A stretch of 64,000 nt of DNA from Gnetum montanum (Eukaryota; Streptophyta; Gnetopsida; Gnetales; Gnetaceae). The notes under the pieces were generated by a model. It ran no database searches. It was not told the DNA's origin and saw only the letters and a program-made list of their open reading frames with translations. Position numbers and translations under genes: made by a program. This document shows, one piece after another, positions 1-11,760 of this stretch; positions within the stretch are counted from its first letter, which is position 1; the number at the start of each line of letters is the position of its first letter. The stretch lies in the NCBI GenBank assembly GCA_015680685.1, contig MNCI01008967.1:112526-176525 (forward strand), written 5' to 3'.

Positions 1-60
1 GATCGCACGTGCAACGCTCGTTTCGTATGGTTAAGTGTAGGGGTACCTCGCCACTCATCA
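1..60 (+). repeat. 3' end of a B-type LTR, cut by the window edge
   Basis: Matches the LTR ends at 18830-18890 and 40368-40430 (both on the minus strand), sharing the TATGGTTAAGTG, GGGGTACCTC and ACTCATCA blocks. It is not followed by a recognisable primer binding site. Confidence 0.7.
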
Positions 61-1512
61 TACTTTCTTGATATATTTTCCTTTTCTTTTATATTTTTCA
101 ACTTCTTAATAATTTCTCAATTTTTTTATATTTTCTAATTCTTTGATAATCTTTCATCCTTTTTATCTTTCAAATTATTAATATCTTCTCTAATTTTTCA
201 TCTTTTGTCCTCATTTATCTTCTACATATTTTTGCCAATTTTCAATAAAAAACACCAAATAAAACAAGATGTAGTTCCAATAAGGTGAAGATTTCTCTAT
301 ATTTTTTATCATAAGGGACTGATTACCTATATAGTGAGCCCACAACATTCATCCATCCATTCCAATAATAAGAGGTTCTTACCATGGCCATAATGACATG
401 CTTCTCATAATAAAGCTAAGAATAAATCTATTATCATTATGCCTAGTTAGAAGAGTGAAGACCCAAGTGGGAATGCAAAAGGTGTAACATTAAGGAGATT
501 TGTGGATTCTCTTGAATTACTACTATGAGTTCTATCATACTACTAAAGATGTATTATATCATTGAAGATCTAACAAAAATGGAAGTAAGAGAATAATAAG
601 TTCTACATTACCATGTCACTAGAAAGACATGTTACCCATGCCTAAAGGTAGTCCTTTAGTAAGGTTGACACAATCACAAATAAAATCTATGCATAGAATA
701 AATTTTTGGGGGTCCCATTGGGAAGACATGTTATCCATGCTTGAATGTAGGTAGCTTCTTAGGAATCTAAAAATAATGAGTGCAATGAATAAACTCCTCC
801 CTTGAATAGCATGTCAAGTGGTAATACTCTTTGCAATAGTGGTAGTCTTATGGTTGTGATTCTATGAAATAAAACAATGTGATGTCATTGGAAAGTGATT
901 TGGACTTAGCTTGAATCTTGGAAAGAAAGGCTAATGATTAATTGAACCACCAATTACACATAAGAATTCATTATGCCTATGGTATGAATCCCTTTGATGG
1001 TCCATATCACCTCACTATATATTTAATTATAACTTTATAGTTTTGTATAAGGTAGTATTATTTTTTTGTTCTAGTGATACTAACATGTGTTTTTTACTAG
1101 ATAAGTATGTCTTACATTCAATTCCTTAAGTGCCTATAAACACTTTTTGGCATGGTTATACAAGGGCACAAAGGGTTGGAGCCTAATTTGGAAAGGATGC
1201 ACTCATATAACTATTGTACTTCATACTTAACAAGAAAATCCAGATCATCTTGTGCATTCCAAAAATAATCAAGACTCAACATATACCTCTCATATCATCT
1301 AATAATCTATCCATGCATTTGAAATTCTCTCTTATTCATCCAATAAACTCTCATTGCCTGAATTTCTTTTTTTATGAACTTTGAACATCAAATTTTTAAA
1401 AATTGTGCATCTTCATGACCCATGATCCTTTGGACAAGCTTTACATCATCCAAACATTCCATTTAACTCATTTGTTCTAAGAGAAATGAATGAAAAAGTT
1501 GAAATTCTTTAT
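61..1512 (+). other. AT-rich non-coding internal region of E
   Basis: No reading frame. The stretch around 300-400 (AAGGGACT, AGTGAGCCCA, AATAAGAGGTTCT blocks) matches the reverse complement of 38420-38510 in element B. In B this follows gag, and in A the equivalent follows integrase. It is therefore the post-pol region of this element group. Confidence 0.6.
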
Positions 1513-1592
1513 GATGATGTCATAGTTATGACATAGCAGCACCTATGATGTCGTATCTATGACAGATCATCTATGATGTCACACATATAAAA
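1513..1592 (+). promoter_or_regulatory. Internal promoter-like block: palindromic repeats plus TATA box
   Basis: Repeated units of the type CTATGATGTC and GTTATGACATAG, which are partly inverse to each other, run from about 1513 to 1580. TATAAAA follows at 1586-1592, with a second TATATATA-like run at 1598-1605. The block sits about 560 bp before the accessory start codon, with an intron-like segment between. Blocks of the same layout occur at 37187-37300 (B) and 43556-43620 (A), both minus. That it works as a promoter is inference. Confidence 0.5.
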
Positions 1593-1983
1593 TTAGTATA
1601 TATACATGTAGAAGTTAGTGAAATTTTTCACTTTTTCATTTTGAAACAAGAAAGTTTTTGTAGTTCTCAAAGTTCTTGCACACTAGCTTCCAAAGGCCAT
1701 AACTTCATCCTTATAGCTCTGATTTTTAAAATTCTTGAACCTTGTTGATCCCAAAGCACTCAAGTTAGTCACAAGGGGATGAATTGCATGATAAAATTAT
1801 AAATTTGAGCTAAAATTTCCAATGCTTAGAAGATACCATAAAGGATAAGCATAAGAAATAATAGGAACCCTATAGCCAATCAATCAAACTTAAGCTAGAA
1901 AACTTAGTTAATCATTCTAATGAATAATACCAACTATTTTAAGCCATAATAAGTACAAAAATGATAACTATGAAAGGTTATAG

Positions 1984-2149
1984 GTAATTAAATGATATAA
2001 CACCTAAGGGGCTCCTTTTTGAAAATTTTTCTAACTCTGTAATCATAATAAGATAACAAATTAATCTAATCAAGGATATGAAGTAAGGTAAAGAACTATT
2101 AAGAACTAATATAAACACTTTAATAATTTCAAACCCTTGTTGATTATAG
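1984..2149 (+). other. Putative 5' UTR intron of the accessory gene in E
   Basis: Donor TATAG|GTAATT at 1983/1984 and acceptor TTGATTATAG at 2149, directly followed by ATG at 2150. Length is 166 bp and the interior is AT-rich. Equivalent donor and acceptor sites in front of the homologous start codon exist in A (43265-43098) and B (36931-36669). The shared position is the main support; no transcript is available. Confidence 0.5.
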
Positions 2150-4630
2150 ATGGTCCCAAAGAGACCAACAAAAGGAGGACATTCCCTACACGGAAGCAAA
2201 AGACCAAGAGGTTATGGAAGACACCAAGTAGGAGAACAAAATCCCCAATTAGAACATGTAGAGTAGAAGGCACAATCATATAGTATTCAATAGAATCCTA
2301 TCACAAAGTATCATCCCTATTAGAGGCAAAAACTCCACAAGAACTTGAACAAGGATAGCACCTCATGCTATCACTAGAATGCCTTAAGGCCATCCAAGAA
2401 AAATCAATCATGTCCATGGTTATTATGGAACTACATTTTGGTCTCTTTATAGAATTTTCTCTAGAAGCTGTCAAGAAACAACTCCAAGAATCTCCCATGG
2501 CCCATACTAACTAATGGTGGTAAATGATACTTAGGAGAAACATACCAACTCTGGAAAAATAATCAAGTTGATGTCATAGTCAAGGCCTTATTTAGTGTAA
2601 GAAATCGTCAAGGCCTTTAATAATCCCAATGAAGGGGCAAACATGGCACAAATCTCAATCAAATATAACACTGATGAAAAAAGGTTGTGGTTACAAAGAA
2701 CATATGGTAAGGATGATAAGGATTATGGCAAGCTCACAATAGAAGAATAGATATACTTCAAAATTGGCACCTACCACTTATTTTTGACAAAGAGGCTTAA
2801 TAAGATATCCACTTATGTAGCTAAACGAAGTGCCATTCTAATGGAAAATTCTAATGCCAAAATTGCTCATCTATTATTCCTTGAGATTCAAAGGTGGTTT
2901 TAGGAAAATAAGGCAAGGAAGCTAACACTTCCATTTTCTTACCTTATCAAGAACCTGTGTAAGTAGGCTTGAATCCTAGGGTACACAAGTGAAGTTCCTA
3001 AGAAAGCCTAGAATGCTTTGTATGTAGAAATTCTTAAACTAGTGCCACCAAAGAAGGATCAAGTAGGGAAATTAGCAAGCACTAAGGGAACTTTAGGTAC
3101 CACTCTTACTGGTAGAATTCCACCTACTAGTAAGCAACAACAAGTAGGACCTAGTAGTCAACCATAAGCTAAACAATAGTAGCAATAGCAAGTTCCACCA
3201 CTACCACAAGACTATAGACCATCCATGAGCCATTTGTAGTAGATAATAGAAAAAATCAACTAGGAAACAAGGGAGGAAGCCAATTTATATAAAGTAAGAG
3301 AGAGCACCTACAGGCCTACCATATCTACAAACCCAGCTACTTAGCAAGTATCAATGCAAATAAGAGGAGAGGATGACTAGGCCTAATAGATCTCAAAAAA
3401 CATGGCATCATTTCAAGTGATGCTAGATGTAAGTAAAGGAGCCATAGTTATGATTATGTAGCACCAAGATGTAGCAATAGTAAAAAAAATCATCATAGAT
3501 CATATCAAGGAATCATTCGATATCCTTGTTATGTCATCGACTAATATTTCTGAAGTGAGAGATGCTCAAATGCATATTGGTACCTCCATGATTCCTGGAG
3601 AACACAAAGACATACTGAAAAGACTACTATAGATAGGATAAGTGATGTAGAATCTTTTCAATATCCCTAGTGATATCACTATAGTTTAGTCTTAACTGAA
3701 CACCATAAAAGAAAAGTTGGTCATGGTTGAAACTAATGCAGTGCATATAGAAAATGAAGTGCAAAGATTGCAAGAGGAGCTAGCTACCTTGAAAGTTAAA
3801 AGAAGAGATCCAACACAATTTATATTGCCAAACCAACTTGAGTAGTTTAGAATCATTCATGTGAGAAGGCTAGTTGACCACAACATGAATATGGAAAAGG
3901 AGAAGGAGAAGGTAGTGTGGGATGCATTAGTGGTAGAATCTCAAACATACACACATGTTAAATCCCTCATCACCTTATAAGAAGAAAATAAGTAAGTAGC
4001 TATTGATAATGCTTAGTTGACAAACATTGATAGGCATAAGAATTTTCTTAAGGAGAACATCCAACAACTCTAAAAGCAACTAATCCATGTTAACCAAGAC
4101 ACAAGTCTCTTGGCCCATGAAAATAGAACTTTGTTAATGGAAGAGGTTTGCACCATTTGCCAAAATTCTACAATTGAAATTAGTGCATGGTAGAACAAGG
4201 ACAAGAAGCATGAGTTACTCAAAGAGCATTTTAGGGACCAAGTGGGCATGTATAAATAGATAAATAATAAAGAGATCCATATAGCAAAGGCCAAAATTAG
4301 CTCAATTTCTACACAGAATCCTGATTGGTAGCCAAATCTAGACAACCTTGCTCATGTTCACTAAGTTGAAGTAAATAATAAAGACCTATAAATTAAGGAT
4401 TTGATAGAATACATGGGATTAACAAACCTCTAGTATGCTAATTTGACCATGCTAACAATAGGAAGGCATAGAAATGAAATAGGACAATAAGTAGCAATTG
4501 TATATGCATTGTATGATAAGGAATTTATCGATAGTAAAGATGATGTATAGTAGTAATCATACACCTTACTAAGAGCTAAACCATATACTAGAACTTTACT
4601 AGCTTAAGGTGGAAAGATAACAATTTGAAA
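2150..4630 (+). pseudogene. Decayed accessory reading frame of E (globular domain plus coiled coil)
   Basis: Start at ATG 2150 (MVPKRPTKGG), chosen because the same start context occurs in B at 36668. A domain around 2410-2900 matches the B protein at 35985-36410: the conserved phrases are EFSLE, ETYQ.W, VKA and YF.IGTYH. The following 3700-4300 is rich in E, K, L and Q with heptad-like spacing, as in the coiled coil of B at 34150-35150. Many stops replace Q and W codons (TAA, TAG), and there are frameshifts, so it is not translatable as one protein. The same type of frame lies between pol and the 3' LTR in A. Plant families worth testing are the Athila ORF1 and putative plant transposon protein families. 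The function is unknown. Confidence 0.6.
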
Positions 4631-4689
4631 ATTAATCTTAATTACTAGCATAATTACATTGCCCATTTATGGATTATGATATGGTCACA

Positions 4690-4739
4690 TGCTGGCACTC
4701 GTGACTTGTATGGTAGAGTGTTGAGATACTCCACTACTC
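4690..4739 (+). repeat. Residual 3' LTR tail of E
   Basis: Aligns by eye with bases 10-60: shared CTCGT, TGTATGGT, GTGT and the terminal ACTCATCA. The rest of the LTR, including U3 and the TATA region, is missing from this side. Confidence 0.6.
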
Positions 4740-6657
4740 ATCAAAGTTGAAGATAATATCTTTACTTCTAAGACTAAAATTTTACAAGATTTCTTGATTT
4801 TTACTCTATTATTTTTCATAAAGAATATATTGATCCTATTATAGTGGATAATTGCTTGGAGGTCATTATTCCTTTTAATCATTCCATTTTTGGTGATGCT
4901 ACACTTGTCTCTAAACAAGATCTTTGTAAGGCTCTTCAACAACTTTAGAATGGCAAAGCCCTTGGTATGAAAAGTCTTCCTATAGAAATTTTCAAAAAAA
5001 TTTGATCAACTCTTTAAGATACTATTCATAGTATGTCAAAGGAAGCTCTTATGAAAAGTTCTTTTGGAAAAGTTATTAATGTTGGAATTATTAAGCTTCT
5101 ACCCAAGTCAAAAGATTGTATGTGCATTAGCAACTGGTGCACTATTACTCTTTTAAATGTTATCTACAAAATTGTTGCTAAAGCTATAACCAATAAATTA
5201 AATCCTTTTCTTCCTCAACTCATCAACAAAGAGAAAACTAATTTTATTCAAGATAGGTATATCTTAGATAATGTCATTACTGCTATTGAGGGTATGCATT
5301 GGGCTTCTTCGACTAATTAAAAATCCATTCTTCTTAAGCTTGATTTTTCAAAAGCTTATGACATACTTGATAGGTCTTTTCGAAGAAGTGTTATTAAGCA
5401 CCATAACTTAGGTAATGTTTCTGATAATCACATTGATCTCCTTTTATTGGATGCCTCTTTATTTTTTATTAATGGAACATTTTCTAAGGATATTAAGCTT
5501 TAAAAACTAGTTAGACAAGGATGTACTTTAGTGCTTTATCTCTTTATCATCATTGCTAATACTCTTGGAGCTATTCTTAGAGATCATAGTGATTTTATGA
5601 GGTTATAGAGATCTCTCTTCCACACAATCGTAAGGATCTTAGTTATAGTCAATTTGTAGATGGAACTTTTCTCACTTTGCTTAAGGATCACAATAATTTT
5701 AACACTGTTAAATTGTATTGACATTTATTATAGAGCCTTAAGAGCCAAAATTAATTGGAGAAAAAGTTAAGCTATTTGGTTGAGCTTCTCTGTAAGGCCT
5801 ACTTGGACTCATAATTATAATATCAAGTGGGTCTCTTTTGAAAATAGTTTTATCCTTTTGGATATTCCAATAGCTTTATTCTTTAATTGTAGTACTTTAT
5901 GGCATAATGTGGTTGAACAAGTTAAATAGAAGGCTTTGAAATGGGCTTCCAAATCCTTATCTCTTGCAAGTAGATTTACCATAGGGAACCATGTTGTGTG
6001 CTCCACTCATGTGTATTACTCTTCTTTCATGGATTCTTTTAAATATTCCTTTTAGAGCATCAATATAATTCTTGTGAACTTTTTATGGGGGGATAAGGAT
6101 AATCACAAAGTGTTTTATTAAGTTGCTTGGGATATTTACATTTTAAGTAATGATTAGGATGGCTTGGGCCTCCCCTCTATTGAATGTCAAAGTATGCTCT
6201 TGGCCTCTAAATGGATCACTTATTATATGGAAGGAAATGAAGCTTAGAAGATTCTATTTAGGCATAATATTTCTTGTCTAGGTAATCACCAAATATGGAA
6301 TAATACTCATTGGAGCACTTGGATCACTTGTGGAGGATCTTAGAAGGTTATAGGTTTGTTCCTTTTCAAGAAAATTTGGTGTTGGAATCAAATTAAAGGC
6401 TTTTTACAATGGAAATCTACCTAATTAATCTTGAATACTTTGTCAATGCACTTTATTTTGTGGTCACTTATTTTCAAATAGAATTTGGGCCTTCTATATG
6501 AAGAATTTTCTTACAAAGACAATCATTTTGTTGATCACAATCTCCATCATGTTGAGCAATCAATTTTTATTAGAAATGATGTTATTGCCCTCTCTTGGAA
6601 ATATGTCAGAGTTAAATGGGGGTTTCAAAGATAAGATACTCCCATTTATTAGTAACT
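4740..6657 (+). pseudogene. LINE (non-LTR) reverse transcriptase fragment, plus-strand copy
   Basis: Carries the fingers and palm part of a plant LINE ORF2 reverse transcriptase. 5033-5320 is an open stretch with the IKLLPK..D....SNW and ITLLNVIYKI.AKA block and a DRYILDN stretch. It is followed, past stops, by KLDFSKAYD at about 5338 and a degenerate catalytic box FVDGT at 5653-5667, where active elements have FADD. Downstream 5700-6460 matches the segment before the reverse-transcriptase zinc-binding domain. The whole stretch is an inverted copy of 7497-9410. It is broken by many stops. The left edge coincides with the end of element E and the right edge with the 3' end of the minus-strand LINE. 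Confidence 0.8.
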
Positions 6658-6982
6658 TTGCACTAGGGAGTGGTGGAATGTGTGGCTAGGGGTGGGGTGG
6701 GGACCACAAACTACAGAAGAAAACCTTAAAACCAAAGCCTTAATAGAGCCCAAAGTTGCAAGATGGCCCCCCCAGTCACCTACAACAAGAAAAAAGCTTT
6801 TTGCACCTCCAAGGATGGAAGCTACAAAAACCAAAATAGGCAATTCAAAAAAGATACCACTTAAGAAAAAGTAATATTATTGGTAAAGCCTAGTTCTCAA
6901 CATTGAAGTTGAGCATTACTAGCAATAGAACATTTCATACAATAGTTAAATTTAATGTAGTTGGTGTTTTTATACTAGGCAT

Positions 6983-7490
6983 CTAGATGACATTTCCAAA
7001 TAAAGAAAATAATCTCAAATAAGAGGATTTTCTAGGGTTTTTGAAGGTGTCTCTTAACACATTCATCTTTGAAGATACATAGACAAAAATCAATAGAATG
7101 GTTAGGAATAAAAACTTGGAGAGATTGACACCACTTCCAAATTTTTTCAGAGAATGAGCAATCCCAAAAGACATGCATAAAAGAGTCATAGACTTAACAA
7201 ATTAAATCCTAAGAAGTGAAGCCTATGTCCAATGGGAAGACCTTGATGAATCAAGGACTAGAAAAAGAAATGGTGCTTAGGTTGTACCTTGGAAATCCAA
7301 ATACAATGAAAAATAGCTTTCCAATGGTCATCCTCAAGATGCACACTCCATCTTGTATTTAAAGTGGAGAGTTGGAGCTCTTGCACATGAAACCAAGGTT
7401 TAGCTTTAGAAAGGTGTAAATAACACAAAGGGGAACCATGAGGCCAAAACCAATCATCATACCAAGAAGTATTATTATGCAACTTAGGAA
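6983..7490 (-). pseudogene. LINE C-terminal zinc-binding (zf-RVT type) domain
   Basis: Contains HWKAIFHCIWISKVQPKHH followed by a shifted MHVFWDCSFSEKIWKW. This matches the W..IW....P.K..FF / H.F..C..S..IW pattern of the reverse-transcriptase zinc-binding domain at the end of plant LINE ORF2. At least two frameshifts separate the parts. The plus-strand LINE copy does not contain this segment. Confidence 0.65.
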
Positions 7491-8099
7491 CACCAAAGTT
7501 GGATAAAACATGCTCAATGTGCTGGTAAATAAGAGTATCTTATCTTTGAAACCCCAATTTTACTTTGGCATGTTGCCAAGAGAGGGTAGTAGTATCATTT
7601 CTAATAGTAAATAATTGGCCAATATGATGGAGATTGTGATCAACAACCCTAAAACCTAGATCCTAAATTCAAACTCTTTTTAAAAATAGAAGACCACTAG
7701 ATGGAGTGCATAGACAAAGAGTTCAAGCTTACCTAGGAAGGTTTCCATTGCAAAAAGCCTTTAATTTGACTCCAACACTACTAAATTTGCTTGAACAAGA
7801 AAGAACCTATAATCTTTTTAGATCCTCCATTGATGATCCAATTGCTTCAATGAGTATTTTTCCATGTATGATGATTATCAAGACAAGAAATATTATGCCT
7901 AAAAAGGATCTTCCAAGCTTCATCTCCTTCCATATAGCAAGTGATCCACTTGGAGGCCAAGAGAATACTTTGGTTCTCAATAGAGGTAAGGCCTAAGCCC
8001 ATGTGTTCTTTACTTAAAGTGCAGATATCCCAAGAAACTTGATGAAAAGCTTTGTGATTGTCCTTATTTTCCCATAAAAAATTCCTAAGAATTTTTTTG

Positions 8100-9410
8100 A
8101 TGAACTAAAAGGAAGATTTGGAAGAAGCCATAGAGGAAAAATAGTACATGTGAGTGGAGCTCAAAATATGATTAACTATGATAAATCTACCTGAAAGAGA
8201 TAAGGGTTTAGAAGCCCATTTCAAAGCTTTATGTTTCACTTTTTCCACCACATTATTCCATAAGATAGTGGGAGTGGTGAATAAAGCTATCAGGATATCC
8301 AAAAGGGTGAAAACATTTGTAGGAGAAAGCCACTTGATATTAAAATGATAAGTCCAAGTAGGCCTTGGGGAGAAGCTAGACCAAATAGCTTGCATTTTGT
8401 TCCAATTAATTTTAACTCTTAAGGCTTTACAATAGATGTTAATACAATCCAAGGTAGTGTTAAGATTATTATGGTCCTCAAGCAAAGTGAGAAAAGTGTC
8501 ATTCACAAACTAGCTATAAATGAGATCCTTTCCTTCTTGTGGAAGAGAGATACCTCTTAACCTCATAGAATCATTATGAGATGTAAGAGTAGCTCCAAAA
8601 GCATCAATAGCTAGGATAAAAAGATAAGGAGCTAAAGGGCATCCTTTTTGTACTTATTTTTGAAGCTCAATAACCTTAGAGAAGGTTCTATTAATACAAA
8701 TAACTAAATAGGCCTCTAACAAAACCAAATTCATATGTCTATCAAAAATAGTACCCAAGTTATGATGCTTAACTATACTTCTTAAAAATGACCAATCAAG
8801 CATGTCATAATCTTTTGCAAAATTGAGCTTAATAAGAATGGCTTTTTGATTAGTGGAAAAAGCCCAATGCAAGCCCTCAATAGTAGTAATGAAATTTTCT
8901 AAAATATACCTACCTTGAACAAAACTAGTTTGCTCTTTGCTTATGAGATGAGGAAGAAAAGATTTTAATTTATTGGCTATAGCTTTAGTAACAATTTTAT
9001 AGATAACATTTAAAAGAGTTATAGGGCACTAGTTGCTAATGCACATATGATATCCTAACTTGGATAGAAGCTTAATAATACTAGCATTGATCACATTGTC
9101 AGGGGAACCTTTCTTAAGAGCTTCCTTATACACACTATAGACAGTATCTTGAAGAGTGGATCAGAATTTCTTAAAAAATTCTATAGGAAGACCATTCATA
9201 CCAAGGCTTTGCCATCGCAGAGTTGTTGAAGAGCTTTACCAAGATCCTATTTAGGCATAAGAGAAGCATCACCAAAGATGGAATGATTAAAAGGAGTAAT
9301 AACTCTTAAGTAGGTATTAATTATATCGGGATCAATATCTTCTTTTTAAAAAATTTAATAGAGAAATCAAAGAATTCCTATAGAATGTCAATCTTGGAGG
9401 TAAAGATATT
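8100..9410 (-). pseudogene. LINE reverse transcriptase domain
   Basis: Read on the minus strand, KLNFAKDYDMLDW is near 8830 and GCPLAPYLFILA near 8640. The catalytic box has become FVNDT at 8509-8495, where FADDT is expected, so polymerase activity is lost even apart from the stops. The open stretch 8506-8105 contains the conserved LSGR and NHI.S motifs that follow the thumb in plant LINEs. Paired with the inverted copy at 4740-6460. Confidence 0.8.
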
Positions 9411-9839
9411 ATCATCAACTTGAATAGCTAGGATTTTATGGGATAGGTTTTTTCCTTTGAGGAGATTAAAAAAATATTTAGTAGCCTAGTTACCCATGGG
9501 AAGCTAAGAAAGATGGGTGCGAAGGTGACCACCTCTACCTTCATGGTGATCCATCATATGCATGTTCTCCTTGGCAATTTGCAAGTGATAGAATTGAACC
9601 TTAGTAGCTTTACCTCTATTAATGGCATTTTTTTAATAAGGATATTTTCTTATGAAGGTTGGATTTATGAGAATTTAGTCTTGAAGCCACCAATTTACCT
9701 GCATGTTTGGAAAACCGTTGGAGGTGAGTACAATCATTAGTCCACCAATTAATCCAACCATATTCTCAAAGGGATTTAGGATGTAGATTCCATATTTTCA
9801 TCAATAAATATCAAAGGGAGATGCTATGAAGAAAGGTAG

Positions 9840-10618
9840 TGTTAAAAATATAAAGGTCATTGGAAGAGCAGCAACAGATGGAGAGGGAAAGAGACCAATG
9901 AATAGGATAATGATCTGATAAGACCTAGGTATAATCTACCTAAATAAGAGCATCATTGATGGTAGTATTGAATAGAAGAATTTGCATATTGGTAAACCTA
10001 ATCCAACCTAGAAGAAATGTAGGAGTCTCCATGTCCAGCATTGCTCCAAGTAAACTAATTAGAAGTACTAGAGGGGTAGTTTCTATTAGCTTCTTGCAAA
10101 TTCAATTTTGTCTTCAATGAAAGCCAAATAGAAAGCTCCCAGTTATCTAAACCACATTTGTGTCCTCCAAACTTATCCTCTGGATACTCAATCATATTAA
10201 AGTCTCCCACTATGATCCAATTAGCTATAGGCAAGTTGTGCTCAAGCCAATTGCAAAAAACCTTTAGGTCATTTAGATTACAAGGAGTGTAAATGGAAAT
10301 GATCCCTAGGATTTCATTAGTGTACTATAATTAAACCCAACAACAATGCCTTGAATTATCACAACTATGATTAATAATAAACTCCTGCTACTTACTATGA
10401 AGAAGAATTATAGTTTCTCCTTTTCCATGTTCATGTTGAGAATAGACATAATAACTATTGGAAAAAATAATCTTATAATAGATTTGAAGATGGAATCCTT
10501 GGATTTTAACTTCTTAAATACAAGCAACATCTAGGGAATGCCTACGAATATACTTTTGGGCTATATATCTTCTACGGGGATCCAAGAGTCCCTTAACATT
10601 CCATAAGCAACACTTCAT
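9840..10618 (-). pseudogene. LINE endonuclease domain (exonuclease-endonuclease-phosphatase fold)
   Basis: ATG at 10618 opens with MKCCLWNVKGL, the normal N-terminus of plant LINE ORF2 (W-N-x-x-G-L). GDFN, the catalytic phosphodiesterase motif, is at 10207-10196. SDHYPI, with the general-base histidine of the family, lies near 9905 in a shifted frame. Several stops interrupt it. In active elements this domain nicks the target DNA to start target-primed reverse transcription. Confidence 0.75.
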
Positions 10619-10619
10619 T

Positions 10620-11744
10620 GTAGATGTGAAGATGAAGAAGGATCCTCCTCAACCACTAAAGCCTTAAAAGAATTTCTACACTCAGAGCTATTACTAAAGG
10701 ACAACGAGCACTTGATCTTTTGCTAGCAGACTGATTAGCATTAGCAACAATTGGGGATCAGTGCCCTTTAGGGAAATCACTAAGGATAGGATTATCTTGT
10801 CTGATTGAGGCATAATATTTTTGGGTAACTCACTCCCAATCACTAGTACCATCTTTTGGGACCCCTTCTTGGTTAAGAGAAGTCTTAGTAACATCGGTAG
10901 CCTAAATATTCATGTCTTCCACATATGACATCTAGGGGTTCAAAGAAGAAGGATTAGTTGAGTGAACCTCAATAGAATCATTCTCTATATCCTTAGATAT
11001 ATTTCTATCTTTTAATTCTTTACTAACCTATTCAACTAAAATTCTCTTAGCTTCAATCTTGCCTAGTAGCTTTCGACATTGAGCTTTTCAATGATTAGTA
11101 TCAAGATAATAATAACAATAGTTTCGAAGCATAAGATATGAAATTTTTTAAACAAAAGTATTTATTTTCATATTAAATTCTAGTAAGTTTGGATGTTGCT
11201 TTTACATATCAATTTTAACACACACTTGCCAAGTTGGTCTTGGACAGAAACCTAAAAATGACTCCATATTGATGACCTCCCGAACCTACGCAACAAGAAT
11301 GTCAACATGTGGAGATAAATGTGATGGGAGCCCTAAAAATTCTATTCAAATTGGAAAAATACTTTTGCTTTCTTTTTCTAGGTCAAAATTCTCCTTCTAG
11401 GGTTGAAGCACTAAAAAGGATCCATATGCATCCCAAATTGATTATTGTTTTACAAAATTTGCCATAGCCTTGGTTTCAAAAGCGAAAAGAAAAAACCTTT
11501 TGGTAAGATTAGAAGGTAGGGTTAATCTAATGGTTTGAGGTTTCCAAAAAAATTTGACCAATTCCTCGAAATTTGAGGTAGAAGGAATCTTGTCAGTACA
11601 AAAGCCAATTGCACAAAGATGGGTGAATGTTTGAACAATTTGATCAAAAATGTCTTTAGGAAAGTCAAAATCTAAAGCATTATCATTATCTTCCATGTTA
11701 GTAGTATTTTTAGTGGGTTTTCAATTGCTATTAGAGGATTCCAT
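10620..11744 (-). pseudogene. LINE ORF1 (DUF4283-like gag) remnant
   Basis: The longest open part, 11696-11442, includes an FETKAMANFVKQ stretch. It is followed after a stop by SFLVLQPW, the signature of the DUF4283 domain found in ORF1 of plant L1-type LINEs. An ATG at 11744 heads the frame but hits TGA after seven codons, and the 11696 ATG is next in frame. A degenerate cysteine-rich stretch near 11090-11140 sits where the zinc knuckle of the family is expected. In the family this protein is thought to bind element RNA; this copy is broken. Confidence 0.7.
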
Positions 11745-11760
11745 TGTTTTTTGCTTTTTT

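Larger units (their letters stand above)
1..4739 (+). mobile_element. Element E: deleted Ty3/gypsy-type LTR retroelement
   Basis: Bases 1-60 match the 3' end of the B-type LTRs (compare the reverse complement of 18830-18890), ending CCACTCATCA. Bases about 4690-4739 are a second copy of this LTR tail ending CTACTCATCA. Between them lie an AT-rich post-pol-like region, an internal promoter-like block, an intron-like gap and an accessory reading frame, in the same order as in element B read on its own strand. No primer binding site, gag or pol is visible, and the 3' LTR is reduced to about 50 bp, so the element has lost most of its sequence. LINE sequence starts directly at 4740, which suggests E inserted into that LINE. 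The left part lies outside the window, so no target duplication can be tested. Confidence 0.65.
6690..11760 (-). mobile_element. Near full-length LINE (non-LTR retrotransposon), minus strand
   Basis: Read on the minus strand the order is: ORF1-like gag domain (11744 to about 10620), apurinic-type endonuclease (10618 to about 9840), reverse transcriptase (about 9410 to 8100) and zinc-binding C-terminal domain (about 7490 to 6980), then a 3' tail ending near 6690 in a G/C-rich tract. This is the standard plant L1-type architecture. No poly(A) tail or target-site duplication could be recognised at the 3' edge. All frames carry stops. It belongs to the same family as the plus copy at 4740-6657. 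Confidence 0.8.

Noticed and set aside
6660-6874. Plus- and minus-strand frames at the junction of the two LINE copies
   Set aside because: They cover the 3' tail of the minus-strand LINE and a G/C-rich junction; no conserved motif.
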